Positions 1-6,358 of a stretch of 9,632 nt of DNA are shown here, in pieces. The translations under genes and the position numbers were made by a program. Source of the DNA: Sphingomonadales bacterium UBA7473 (lineage in GTDB: Bacteria > Pseudomonadota > Alphaproteobacteria > Sphingomonadales > Sphingomonadaceae); the NCBI GenBank assembly GCA_002478575.1, contig DLOX01000139.1:1-9632 (forward strand). Reading direction: 5' to 3'. The notes below the pieces were generated by a model that saw nothing but the letters and a program-made list of their open reading frames with translations, was not told where the DNA came from and did not search any database. How positions within the stretch are numbered: the first letter of the stretch is position 1; the number at the start of each line of letters is the position of its first letter.

Positions 1-156
1 GGCGATTTTATGGAGCAGATTATGAAGGCGCCGCTCATCCGCTGTGATCAAGCGCCTTGGTCTTTGTTTGGAATTTCGCTTGCTGGCTATAATGCCATCT
101 TGTCTTTGGGCGGCATGATGGCCATTTTTGCTCTATTGAAGCCGGAGCGCCCATGA
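1..156 (+). CDS. dsbB: Disulfide bond formation protein DsbB family, 3' end only
   Basis: Only the last 51 codons are in the window; the gene begins to the left. DsbB is an inner-membrane protein that reoxidises the periplasmic thiol oxidase DsbA and passes the electrons to ubiquinone. The visible part reads PLIRCDQAPWSLFGISLAGYNA, with a single Cys in a periplasmic-loop position just before a hydrophobic helix (roughly LAGYNAILSLGGMMAIFALL) and a short basic tail. This Cys-Asp-x-x-Pro-Trp ... Leu-Ala-Gly-Tyr-Asn-Ala pattern is typical of the C-terminal part of proteobacterial DsbB-like proteins. The stop codon (154-156) overlaps the ATG of coq7 as ATGA, so the two genes are probably translationally coupled. 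The assignment rests on a short tail remembered by family pattern, so the family is fairly secure but the exact paralogue is not. Confidence 0.75.
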   Translation, partial: GDFMEQIMKAPLIRCDQAPWSLFGISLAGYNAILSLGGMMAIFALLKPERP

Positions 157-668
157 ACAAGATCGACACATCCTCCATGATCCGGGTCAATCAGGCCGGA
201 GAATTTGGTGCTGCGCGCATCTATGCTGGCCAGCTTGCCATTATGGGTGATCGTCATCCCATGTCTCGGGCGATCCGGCATATGGCGGCACAAGAGGCGC
301 GGCATCTTGAGACGTTCAATGGGATGATGGCTGAGCGCAAAGTCCGTCCCACGCTTTTGCAGCCTTTTTGGCATGTGGCAGGGTTTGCGCTGGGGGCAGG
401 AACGGCCTTGCTTGGGCCGCGCGCGGCTATGGCTTGCACCGCAGCCGTCGAAACTGAAATTGATCTCCATTATTCGGAGCAGCTTGAACAGTTGGGGGCT
501 AGCGACCCTGAGCTTTCAGCGTCAATCGCCGATTTTCAAGCAGAGGAGCTGGAGCATAAGGAAGAAGCCATTGCCGCAGGGGCTGAAACTCTTCCGGGCT
601 ACGCAATCCTCGCTGGCGCCATAAGACTGGGTTGCAAAGCAGCTATCGCTCTTTCAAAGCAGATCTGA
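153..668 (+). CDS. coq7: Demethoxyubiquinone hydroxylase, COQ7/UbiF-type di-iron protein
   Basis: The 171-residue product is a COQ7-family di-iron monooxygenase. It hydroxylates 2-polyprenyl-3-methyl-6-methoxy-1,4-benzoquinol in the penultimate step of ubiquinone synthesis, at the cytoplasmic face of the inner membrane. The carboxylate-bridged iron ligands are all visible: E17 in RVNQAGEFGA, E48 and H51 in QEARH, E100 in CTAAVE, and E132 and H135 in EELEH. The length matches the short bacterial form without a mitochondrial leader. The start is ATG at 153, overlapping the dsbB stop, with GGAG (144-147) five bases upstream. It is probably co-transcribed with dsbB and the small exported protein that follows 38 bases later. 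The pairing makes sense because DsbB needs ubiquinone as electron acceptor. No key residue is missing. Confidence 0.95.
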   Translation: MNKIDTSSMIRVNQAGEFGAARIYAGQLAIMGDRHPMSRAIRHMAAQEARHLETFNGMMAERKVRPTLLQPFWHVAGFALGAGTALLGPRAAMACTAAVETEIDLHYSEQLEQLGASDPELSASIADFQAEELEHKEEAIAAGAETLPGYAILAGAIRLGCKAAIALSKQI

Positions 669-694
669 TCAGACTAGGTTCAGCTTCAATCGGC

Positions 695-700
695 AAGGGA
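695..700 (+). promoter_or_regulatory. Ribosome binding site deciding the start of the small exported protein
   Basis: AAGGGA ends directly against an ATG at 701, which leaves no spacer, but it is six bases ahead of a second in-frame ATG at 707. The second ATG is therefore the better start, and it also gives a cleaner signal peptide (MRILIASLVAAAA). Confidence 0.6.
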
Positions 701-706
701 ATGGCT

Positions 707-1069
707 ATGAGAATTTTAATTGCATCATTGGTCGCTGCCGCTGCCGTTTCCACGCCCGCCGTCACGCCTGCCCAGGAACGTGTGTTGACGATCTTCGGCG
801 ATGATAAATGCCCTGCCAATACCATCTGCGTCGTCGCGCCAGAGGCTGATCGCTTCCGCATTCCGAAGGAACTGCGCCCGGCATCGGCCAATCCTCAAAA
901 TCAAAGCTGGGCCGTCCGTAGTCGCGCAACGCTCGACACTGGAAGTGCAAGCCCCACAGCCTGCCAAAGCGCCTCGGCAAGTAATGGCTCAGGATGTTGG
1001 GCTGAGGCCATGCGCAAAGCTCGGGCTGATGCCAAGGCCAAGAAGGAAGCAGAAGAGGCGCTTCCTTAG
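707..1069 (+). CDS. Small exported four-cysteine protein, function unknown
   Basis: The 120-residue product is not assigned to a named family. Residues 1-22 form a standard Sec signal peptide (basic MR, a hydrophobic Leu/Val/Ala core, then TPAVTPA before QERV), so the mature protein should be periplasmic. The mature part has exactly four cysteines in two pairs, C35/C41 (KCPANTIC) and C86/C97 (ACQ...GCW), then a charged Ala/Lys/Glu-rich C-terminal helix (about 99-118). A segment around 45-57, PEADRFRIPKELR, follows the first Cys pair; I recall similar Cys-Pro ... Arg-x-Arg-Ile-Pro proteins annotated as hypothetical in sphingomonads, but cannot verify this. Position behind dsbB and coq7 is consistent with a disulfide-bonded protein, which is inference. 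The frame is open back to 632, but the longer reading would overlap coq7 and bury the signal peptide. The stop lies inside a 12-bp tandem duplication. Confidence 0.7.
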   Translation: MRILIASLVAAAAVSTPAVTPAQERVLTIFGDDKCPANTICVVAPEADRFRIPKELRPASANPQNQSWAVRSRATLDTGSASPTACQSASASNGSGCWAEAMRKARADAKAKKEAEEALP

Positions 1070-1086
1070 TCTGCTCCTTAGTCTGC
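1063..1086 (+). repeat. Perfect 12-bp tandem duplication spanning a stop codon
   Basis: TCCTTAGTCTGC occurs at 1063-1074 and again immediately at 1075-1086. The unit is four codons long, so the TAG stop of the small exported protein (1067-1069) is repeated in frame at 1079-1081. It looks like a recent replication-slippage event with no effect on the protein. Confidence 0.9.
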
Positions 1087-1142
1087 GAAATGGTGAAACA
1101 CATGTTGTGAGTCGCCGAATTGTAAAATTTATTTCGCCTGCG

Positions 1143-1157
1143 TTAACCATCCCTTAG
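1143..1157 (+). promoter_or_regulatory. Candidate CtrA binding site
   Basis: TTAACCAT-CCC-TTAG gives TTAA-N7-TTAG, one base off the alphaproteobacterial CtrA consensus TTAA-N7-TTAA. Its left half also matches the 8-mer TTAACCAT known for CtrA regulons. A further TTAACC lies at 1168-1173. The site is about 60 bases before the start of the cyclic-di-GMP gene, a suitable place for a promoter-proximal site. Control by CtrA is inferred. Confidence 0.45.
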
Positions 1158-1218
1158 CCAAAAGCCCTTAACCGCCTGGCCGGAAAGCCGAAACTAGGCG
1201 TTTGAGTTCGGGGTGGGC

Positions 1219-3537
1219 ATGCTGAAGACGTTTGAACTGTTGAACATCACAATTCCTCAACATTTGCAGGATTGGATGCTCCGACGGCTATTGAGGGCTC
1301 ACAAGGCCGCCATCCCAATCGTTATATTTGGCCAGCTCTGCTTCGCTTTGCTTTTGGTTGCCGGTGAATGGGCGAAAAGCTCGATCTTTGAGTCTGCACT
1401 TTTTTTGGCGGGAGTTGGATTGGCCAGTCTCCATCGTGCCATCTTGGGGATGCGCATATCAAACCTAACGGATGACGACACCGCTCCAAGAATCCATTTT
1501 GAATTGATGTTGAGCAGCCTTGCTTATGGCTTGCTCTTTGGCGGAGCGCTTTTTCTGCTGTTTCCAACTGCCAGCGGCATCAATCAGATCATGCTCGGCA
1601 TTATGGCCATGGCGCTGATAGGAACGACGTCGCATTCCTTGCGGACGATTCCGAAGGCTGGGATGATCTATATGACATTGGTCATGCTCGGGTTTGCGGG
1701 CGGGCTTTTCCAGCTGGGCGGCTTGTCTTCGCTTGCTCCCATTGCGGTCGCGGTCGCTGCGATGGCTTTTTTGGCCCGCATGTTGGCCACTTCATTCCGA
1801 CTGTTCGTATCACGTGCACTGAGAGAGCGAGAAGTTCAAGCGAGCACCGAGACCGTCAAGTTGTTGCTCAATGACTATCAAGAGCAGGGCGCCGACTGGC
1901 TTTTTGAGCTCAGCGAAACTGGAAATATCCTTCATGCAAGCGAGCGATTTGCTCAAGCTGCTGGTCTCAATCAGGCGGCGCTCAACGGTCGTCAGTTTGC
2001 AACACTTTTTGATGCTGGCAATGAACAGGCTCGGCTCCGGGCCAATTTGGAAGCTGGCCATGATTTCCGCCAATTGGCACTGCCGCTTGCCCAACAGGTT
2101 GATGGTGAGATGAAATGGTGGTCAGTAAGCTGCCGTCCCGTTAATCTTTCTCATGGTGGCCTGACGCGCTTTCGTGGCGTGATTTCAGACATTTCATCTC
2201 AGAAAAGCGCCGAAGCGCGGGTCCGCCATTTGGCTCATTATGACAGCTTGACCGGCTTGCCCAATCGCATGATGTTCCAAACCGGAATTGAACGCGCTTT
2301 TGAGCATTTAAATGGATCGACGCGGGTCGCTCTCATGTACATCGATGTGGATCAGTTTAAGCAAGTCAATGACATGTACGGCCACTTGGCGGGCGATGAG
2401 TTTTTGAAACAAGTCGCCGTTCGGCTTGATGAGGCCGTTGCCACAAGCGGCATGGGCGGGGAAGGGCGCATGGTCGCTCGCCTCGGCGGTGATGAGTTCG
2501 CGATCATGTTGATCGGCGATGATGTTGGCGAAAAATCTATCCGATTGGCCCAAATTTTGGTCGATGCGCTTAACAAGCCTTTTGAAGTGGATGGGCATGA
2601 GTTGAACACAAGCATTAGCGTTGGCCTGGCGCTCGCTCCTGATCATGCAAACAGCGCGGCGGCTCTGCAATCCAACGCGGATATTGCCCTCTATGTTGCG
2701 AAAGACAGTGGGCGGAATCGCTGGGAAATGTTTGAGCCTGGCATGGATGTCGCTTTGCAGCAGCGCCATGCCATTGAGAAAGATCTGCGCACTGCATTGC
2801 TAGGCGATGAATTCCGTCTCTATCTCCAGCCATTGGTTGATGTGGAAACCAGCACGCAAGTTGGTTTTGAAGCTTTGCTGCGTTGGGAACATCCGACCAA
2901 AGGCATGGTTATGCCACTCGATTTCATCCCGATTGCGGAGGAATCAGGCCTAATTGTGCCAATTGGCGAATGGGTTTTGCGGACTGCAATCGCCGAAGCC
3001 GCAAGTTGGGCGGAGCCAATGGCCATCGCCATCAACTTGTCGCCCATTCAATTGCGCAGCCCGAACCTCTTGCCTGTGATCATCAATGCATTGGCTGAAA
3101 CGGGACTTGATCCTGCCCGTGTGGAACTTGAGATCACAGAGACCGTACTGATGCAGAATTGTGAAGAGAATATCACGATCCTCAACCGCTTGCATGATTT
3201 GGGCGTGAAGATCGCACTCGATGATTTCGGTACTGGATATGCGTCACTCAACTATTTGCGGACCTTCCCCTTTGACAAGATCAAAATTGATCGCAGCTTT
3301 GTGAATGATCTGGAGTTGAATGACGATTGCCGCGCCATTGTTGGTGCAGTCATAAGCCTCGCAAATGAGCTTGGCATGTGCACCTTGGCTGAGGGTGTTG
3401 AGCAAGAATCTCAACTGGTTAAGCTGCGCGAGCAAGGTTGTGGTATGGTTCAAGGCTGGCTGTTTGGCAAAGCCATGCCAGCCTCTCACTATGGTCTTGG
3501 GGCGCAAGCGGAGCAAGAAATACGGCAAGTTGCGTGA
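1219..3537 (+). CDS. Membrane-anchored PAS-GGDEF-EAL protein (cyclic-di-GMP synthase/phosphodiesterase)
   Basis: The 772-residue product is predicted to make and/or hydrolyse cyclic di-GMP at the inner membrane. The N-terminus has six likely membrane segments (about 30-49, 55-72, 96-115, 121-141, 147-166, 170-188). A helical linker leads into a PAS-like domain (about 215-333; DWLFELSETGNILHASERF to the PAC-like GVISDISS). The GGDEF domain starts at HYDSLTGLPNR (340-350), has IDVDQFK metal-site residues near 375-381 and an intact GGDEF at 423-427. The RxxD inhibitory I-site is missing: G414 and R417 occupy its two key positions. The EAL domain has EALLR (551-555), NLSP (606-609), ELEITET (636-642), DDFGTGY (668-674), K689, AEGVE (724-728) and Q745, so the residues expected for phosphodiesterase activity are present. 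ATG at 1219 is chosen; GTG at 1213 is equally in frame, and neither has a strong Shine-Dalgarno. The thioesterase gene follows after 45 bases. Confidence 0.92.
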   Translation: MLKTFELLNITIPQHLQDWMLRRLLRAHKAAIPIVIFGQLCFALLLVAGEWAKSSIFESALFLAGVGLASLHRAILGMRISNLTDDDTAPRIHFELMLSSLAYGLLFGGALFLLFPTASGINQIMLGIMAMALIGTTSHSLRTIPKAGMIYMTLVMLGFAGGLFQLGGLSSLAPIAVAVAAMAFLARMLATSFRLFVSRALREREVQASTETVKLLLNDYQEQGADWLFELSETGNILHASERFAQAAGLNQAALNGRQFATLFDAGNEQARLRANLEAGHDFRQLALPLAQQVDGEMKWWSVSCRPVNLSHGGLTRFRGVISDISSQKSAEARVRHLAHYDSLTGLPNRMMFQTGIERAFEHLNGSTRVALMYIDVDQFKQVNDMYGHLAGDEFLKQVAVRLDEAVATSGMGGEGRMVARLGGDEFAIMLIGDDVGEKSIRLAQILVDALNKPFEVDGHELNTSISVGLALAPDHANSAAALQSNADIALYVAKDSGRNRWEMFEPGMDVALQQRHAIEKDLRTALLGDEFRLYLQPLVDVETSTQVGFEALLRWEHPTKGMVMPLDFIPIAEESGLIVPIGEWVLRTAIAEAASWAEPMAIAINLSPIQLRSPNLLPVIINALAETGLDPARVELEITETVLMQNCEENITILNRLHDLGVKIALDDFGTGYASLNYLRTFPFDKIKIDRSFVNDLELNDDCRAIVGAVISLANELGMCTLAEGVEQESQLVKLREQGCGMVQGWLFGKAMPASHYGLGAQAEQEIRQVA

Positions 3538-3582
3538 TCGACTGTCTCGATACTGCCATGTTCTGCTGCTAAGTGTTTAAGG

Positions 3583-3987
3583 ATGAGCACTGCGAAACCC
3601 CATTTCTTTCCCATTGGCATTTTGCCAAGTGACATTGATTTCATGGGCCATGTCAACAACGCGCGTTATCTAAGCTGGGTCCAAGATGCGGTTGTGGCGC
3701 ATTGGGAAAAGCTGGCGCCCCCAGAGGCTGTAGCCCAATATCTGTGGGTCGCCCTGAAGCATGAGATCACTTACCGCAAACCAGCCTTCCTTGACGATGA
3801 AGTGATTGCGACCGTGGTGCTGGAGCGCGTGCAGGGGGCTCGCTCATTCTACGAAACGATTATCAAGCGCGGCGAAGAAGTTTTGGCTGAGGTGAAGTCA
3901 AGCTGGTGCTGCGTTGATGCGAAAACACTCCGTCCTGCCCGGATCGCGGCGGACATTGCGGAGCATTTCTTCCCAAAGGTCGATTGA
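3583..3987 (+). CDS. Hotdog-fold acyl-CoA thioesterase (4HBT/YbgC type)
   Basis: The 134-residue product has the length and motifs of single-domain hotdog thioesterases, cytosolic enzymes that hydrolyse acyl-CoA to free acid and CoA and act as oligomers. The signature is D19-x-M-G-H23-V-N-N-A-R-Y-L (within residues 17-32), where the Asp and the HVNN segment form the usual active-site region of the 4-hydroxybenzoyl-CoA thioesterase group. A strand with HEITYRKPAFLDDEV (about 60-74) is also typical. The natural acyl substrate cannot be told from sequence. The start is ATG at 3583; AAGG sits directly against it, so the Shine-Dalgarno is poor, but no other in-frame start would keep the N-terminal motif. 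It follows the cyclic-di-GMP gene by 45 bases on the same strand and may be co-transcribed; no functional link between the two is obvious. It converges with the MscS gene, 9 bases beyond its stop. Confidence 0.88.
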   Translation: MSTAKPHFFPIGILPSDIDFMGHVNNARYLSWVQDAVVAHWEKLAPPEAVAQYLWVALKHEITYRKPAFLDDEVIATVVLERVQGARSFYETIIKRGEEVLAEVKSSWCCVDAKTLRPARIAADIAEHFFPKVD

Positions 3988-3989
3988 GC

Positions 3990-4011
3990 GACGGCCCTAT
4001 TTGGAGCCGTC
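3990..4011. terminator. Weak hairpin at the convergent gene junction
   Basis: GACGGC (3990-3995) and GCCGTC (4006-4011) form a perfect 6-bp stem around a 10-base loop, exactly where the thioesterase and MscS genes meet tail to tail. It could serve both strands, but no T-run follows on either side, so it is only a weak candidate and also lies partly within the MscS coding end. Confidence 0.25.
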
Positions 4012-4818
4012 TCCCATGTGATATTCATATTCGGTTTGGAAGCTGGAAGGCACGGGATAGCCAGCGCCTGCGAGCGTTTCAGCAATTGTTCGATTGGTGT
4101 CAAAATAAACCTGCCAATAATGATCATTGTGGCAGAAGGGACGCACAACCAGCAGTGTGCCGCGCTCATTAAACTCCAATATGTCGATCGTCGCGGCAGG
4201 CTCAGCCACTTGATTTGGGATTTTCGCAACCTGAGGCCGAAGCAATTCGATGGCTTCTTTTGGCGCAACCCCGTGCGCCAATTGCGCCCGCAGATCGACT
4301 GCGCGGAACTCATAGGTTGAGAAATTCTGGATCGTATCGCCCGCGATTTTGCCATTGCCAATCACAGTGAAGACATTTTCTAGCGTCGCAATGGTGGTGG
4401 CGAACATCCCAATTTCTTTGACGGTGCCCGTCGTGCCGCCAGCATTCACAAAATCTCCAACCTTGAACGGCTTGAACAGGATCAGGAACACGCCCGCTGC
4501 GAAGTTCGACAGCATGCCAGACCAAGCTGCGCCAATGGCCAGGCCCATCGCGGCGATCAAAGCGGCAAAGCTGGTCGTTTCAATCCCGAAGATAGACAAG
4601 ATGCCAATGATCAAGAAGACGTTGAGGACGATTGAAGTCAAAGAGACGAGGTAGCGCGCAAGAGTCGCGTCAAACTCGCGCTTCTCCAAAGCCAACTGGG
4701 TCCAGCGCACAAGCTTTCCGATCACCCATCGACCAACAACAAAGGCAATAAGCGCACCAGCGATTAGCTTCACCACGCTAATGAGTTCAGGCAAGACAGC
4801 ATTAAACCACTCAGGCAT
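3997..4818 (-). CDS. Small-conductance mechanosensitive channel, MscS family
   Basis: The 273-residue product is close in length to E. coli MscS (286). MscS forms a homoheptameric inner-membrane channel that opens under membrane tension and releases solutes on osmotic downshock. Three membrane helices are visible (about 12-34, 56-79, and the pore helix 84-118). The pore helix reads GLAIGAAWSGMLSNFAAGVF, matching the Gly/Ala-rich TM3 of MscS, followed by KPFKVGDFV and the beta-domain signature NGKIAGDTIQNFS (155-167). By alignment from memory, the gate leucine equivalent to E. coli L109 is Ala97 while L105 is kept as L93; a Trp (W99) stands near the position of L111. ATG at 4818 is preferred over GTG at 4821 because GGAG (4830-4827) is then eight bases upstream. 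That GGAG lies in a hairpin arm. The P450 gene is 98 bases upstream on the same strand. Confidence 0.93.
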   Translation of the reverse strand: MPEWFNAVLPELISVVKLIAGALIAFVVGRWVIGKLVRWTQLALEKREFDATLARYLVSLTSIVLNVFLIIGILSIFGIETTSFAALIAAMGLAIGAAWSGMLSNFAAGVFLILFKPFKVGDFVNAGGTTGTVKEIGMFATTIATLENVFTVIGNGKIAGDTIQNFSTYEFRAVDLRAQLAHGVAPKEAIELLRPQVAKIPNQVAEPAATIDILEFNERGTLLVVRPFCHNDHYWQVYFDTNRTIAETLAGAGYPVPSSFQTEYEYHMGDGSK

Positions 4819-4826
4819 CACTCAAA

Positions 4827-4852
4827 CTCCAATGTCTTCAACAGGATTGGAG
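4827..4852 (-). promoter_or_regulatory. Hairpin that would bury the MscS ribosome binding site
   Basis: On the minus strand CTCCAAT (4852-4846) and ATTGGAG (4833-4827) are perfect inverted copies of 7 bases around a 12-base loop. The GGAG in the downstream arm is the Shine-Dalgarno of the MscS gene, eight bases before its ATG. In the mRNA the stem would mask it, so it may tune translation. The pairing is visible in the sequence; the regulatory role is inferred. Confidence 0.45.
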
Positions 4853-4916
4853 GCTATCCCGCTAATGTGACTTCACAAAGTAAAATATATGCGCGTTTAG
4901 AATCAGAGAGTTGGCG

Positions 4917-6203
4917 TCATGCCGCCGTGAATCGGATCGGCAATCGCTTCAAACCTCCGACAAATGTCGATTCGACTCGGGCTGGTTCACCTGCCAGTTG
5001 AAGACTCGATAGCCGCGGCAAAAGCTCTTCCATCAGGATCTTCATTTCCATCCGCGCAAGATGCTGGCCAAGGCAAACATGCCCGCCATAGCCAAAGGCG
5101 ACTTGATTATTGGCGGTGCGATCTGGGTTGAAAGTGAAGGGATCTTCAAACACGGCCTCATCGCGATTGGCGCTGGGGTAACAGAGCATCATCCAATCGC
5201 CTGCGCTGATCCTTTGTCCGCCCAATTCACAATCTTCACTTGCTGATCGCATGAAATGTTGCACGGGCGTGGTCCAGCGAATGGCTTCTTCGATCAGGCC
5301 AGCCGTGTCTGCACTGCCATCTTTATACCGAGCGAACAGGGCAGGGTTTTTGGCAAGCTCCATGATTGCACCGGCGGTAGACGCCGATGTCGTGTCATGG
5401 CCTGCCGTTGCAATGATCATATAATAGCCATTGGCTTCGCGATCTCCAATTGGTTGGCCATTAACGGTGCCATTGGCGATGACCGTCGCAATATCATCCT
5501 TAGGATTGGCGCGGCGATCCGCTGTGATTGCGGCAAAATAATTCTCAAAGTCGGCAATCACAAACTGGAGCATTTGAACCGCTTGCGCGGCATCTGTGAT
5601 CTCGGCGCGAGCGCGGTTAATCTCGGGATCGGTAGGGCCAAAAAGCTGTTGTGTAAGCATCAGCATGCGTGGCTCATCTTCGGAAGGGACGCCCAAGATG
5701 TTCATGATGACATGAAGCGGATAGGCCGCCGCGACATCTTTCGCGAAGTCGCATTCTCCGCCCAGCGCCAACATTTTTTCCACAGTCGCCTTGGCGATTT
5801 CCCGGATGCGGTCTTCAATGGTGCGCAGGTTTTTCGGCATGAACCAGCTTTGGGTGAGCAGCCGATATTTCATATGGTCTGGCGCATCCATTTGGACGAG
5901 GGAGCGAACGAGATGGCCATCGCCATTGGGAGTCGCAGCGCGCGCGATCTTCTCACCCTCGCGATCGATCAACGTCGTCATCCGCTCAGCGGACGCAAAA
6001 CGAGCATTATTGCGGCTGACTTCCAATATGTCGGCATGGCGCGTGACCGCCCAAAATTTGTCGAACCGCTCTGTTTCCGCAACCGCAAGCGGCGCATGGG
6101 CGCGGGCCCAGCTGAATTTTTCGTGCAAGCCATCCCATTCCCCATAGGCCTTTGGATCGACTAAGGCGGACGAAATCTCAGCGGGCAGGGTAGGGGTGGA
6201 CAT
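4917..6203 (-). CDS. Cytochrome P450, CYP108-like (P450terp-related)
   Basis: The 428-residue product is a soluble class I bacterial P450, a haem-thiolate monooxygenase that inserts one oxygen of O2 into a hydrophobic substrate with electrons from a ferredoxin. The I-helix motif AGHDTT is at 267-272 (acid/alcohol pair D270-T271), the K-helix ExxR is E306-R309, and the haem loop FGYGGHVCLG is at 370-379 with the axial ligand C377. Length, the segments DRRANPKDD, IATAGHDTTS, CYPSANRDEAVF and the ending FVGGLKRLPIRFT resemble CYP108A1 (P450terp, an alpha-terpineol hydroxylase) as I remember it, so a terpenoid or similar alicyclic substrate is possible but unproven. The start ATG at 6203 has GAGGAG a few bases upstream. 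No ferredoxin or reductase gene is in the window. A MerR-type dyad lies just upstream, and a hairpin separates the gene from the TonB receptor, so it probably has its own promoter. Confidence 0.93.
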   Translation of the reverse strand: MSTPTLPAEISSALVDPKAYGEWDGLHEKFSWARAHAPLAVAETERFDKFWAVTRHADILEVSRNNARFASAERMTTLIDREGEKIARAATPNGDGHLVRSLVQMDAPDHMKYRLLTQSWFMPKNLRTIEDRIREIAKATVEKMLALGGECDFAKDVAAAYPLHVIMNILGVPSEDEPRMLMLTQQLFGPTDPEINRARAEITDAAQAVQMLQFVIADFENYFAAITADRRANPKDDIATVIANGTVNGQPIGDREANGYYMIIATAGHDTTSASTAGAIMELAKNPALFARYKDGSADTAGLIEEAIRWTTPVQHFMRSASEDCELGGQRISAGDWMMLCYPSANRDEAVFEDPFTFNPDRTANNQVAFGYGGHVCLGQHLARMEMKILMEELLPRLSSLQLAGEPARVESTFVGGLKRLPIRFTAA

Positions 6204-6221
6204 GACGCTCTCCTCTTATGC

Positions 6222-6237
6222 TTTACGTTTACGTTAA
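6222..6237 (-). promoter_or_regulatory. Candidate operator upstream of the P450 gene (MerR-type dyad)
   Basis: The + strand reads TTTACGTTTACGTTAA, an imperfect palindrome of the form TTnACGT-nn-ACGTnAA (12 of 16 positions symmetric), ending 19 bases before the P450 ATG. The form resembles sites of MerR-family regulators of acyl-CoA catabolism such as LiuR, recalled from memory. A weak minus-strand promoter (TTGCTA, 17-base spacer, TAACGT) would place the dyad over its -10 box. Confidence 0.4.
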
Positions 6238-6302
6238 CTGAGGGCGAGGCGCATAGCAACTAAGGCTTTTTGGGCGGGGCCTTTGAATGGGAGCAAAATG
6301 AA

Positions 6303-6333
6303 GCTCGCGCCTGCCTAGATGGCGGGCGCGGGC
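6303..6333 (-). terminator. GC-rich hairpin between the TonB receptor and P450 genes
   Basis: GCTCGCGCCTGCC (6303-6315) and GGCGGGCGCGGGC (6321-6333) form a 13-bp stem with two imperfect positions and a 5-base loop. On the minus strand, TTCATTTT follows the stem. It lies 25 bases past the receptor stop codon, as expected for an intrinsic terminator, although the T-run is interrupted and the two mismatches would be A/C on this strand. Confidence 0.5.
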
Positions 6334-6358
6334 TGAAGGTTTTGGAAAAATGCCGCGC

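Noticed and set aside
632..706. Longer start of the small exported protein from 632
   Set aside because: It would overlap the end of coq7 and place 25 residues before a clear signal peptide; AAGGGA points to ATG 707.
1085..1137. Inverted repeat GCGAAAT ... ATTTCGC with a 39-base spacing
   Set aside because: The arms are short for such a large loop, no T-run follows, and it is probably coincidental.
2308..2769. 153-codon open frame on the minus strand inside the cyclic-di-GMP gene
   Set aside because: It is antisense to the intact GGDEF domain, has no recognisable motif and no convincing start signal.
3849..4361. 170-codon minus-strand frame across the thioesterase/MscS junction
   Set aside because: It overlaps both real genes in other frames, and those genes have complete family motifs; the product looks like low-information shadow sequence.
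5256..6164. 302-codon open frame on the + strand opposite the P450 gene
   Set aside because: It lies wholly inside the well-supported P450 gene, has no recognisable domain and is Cys/His/Arg-rich as expected of an antisense shadow of a GC-biased gene.
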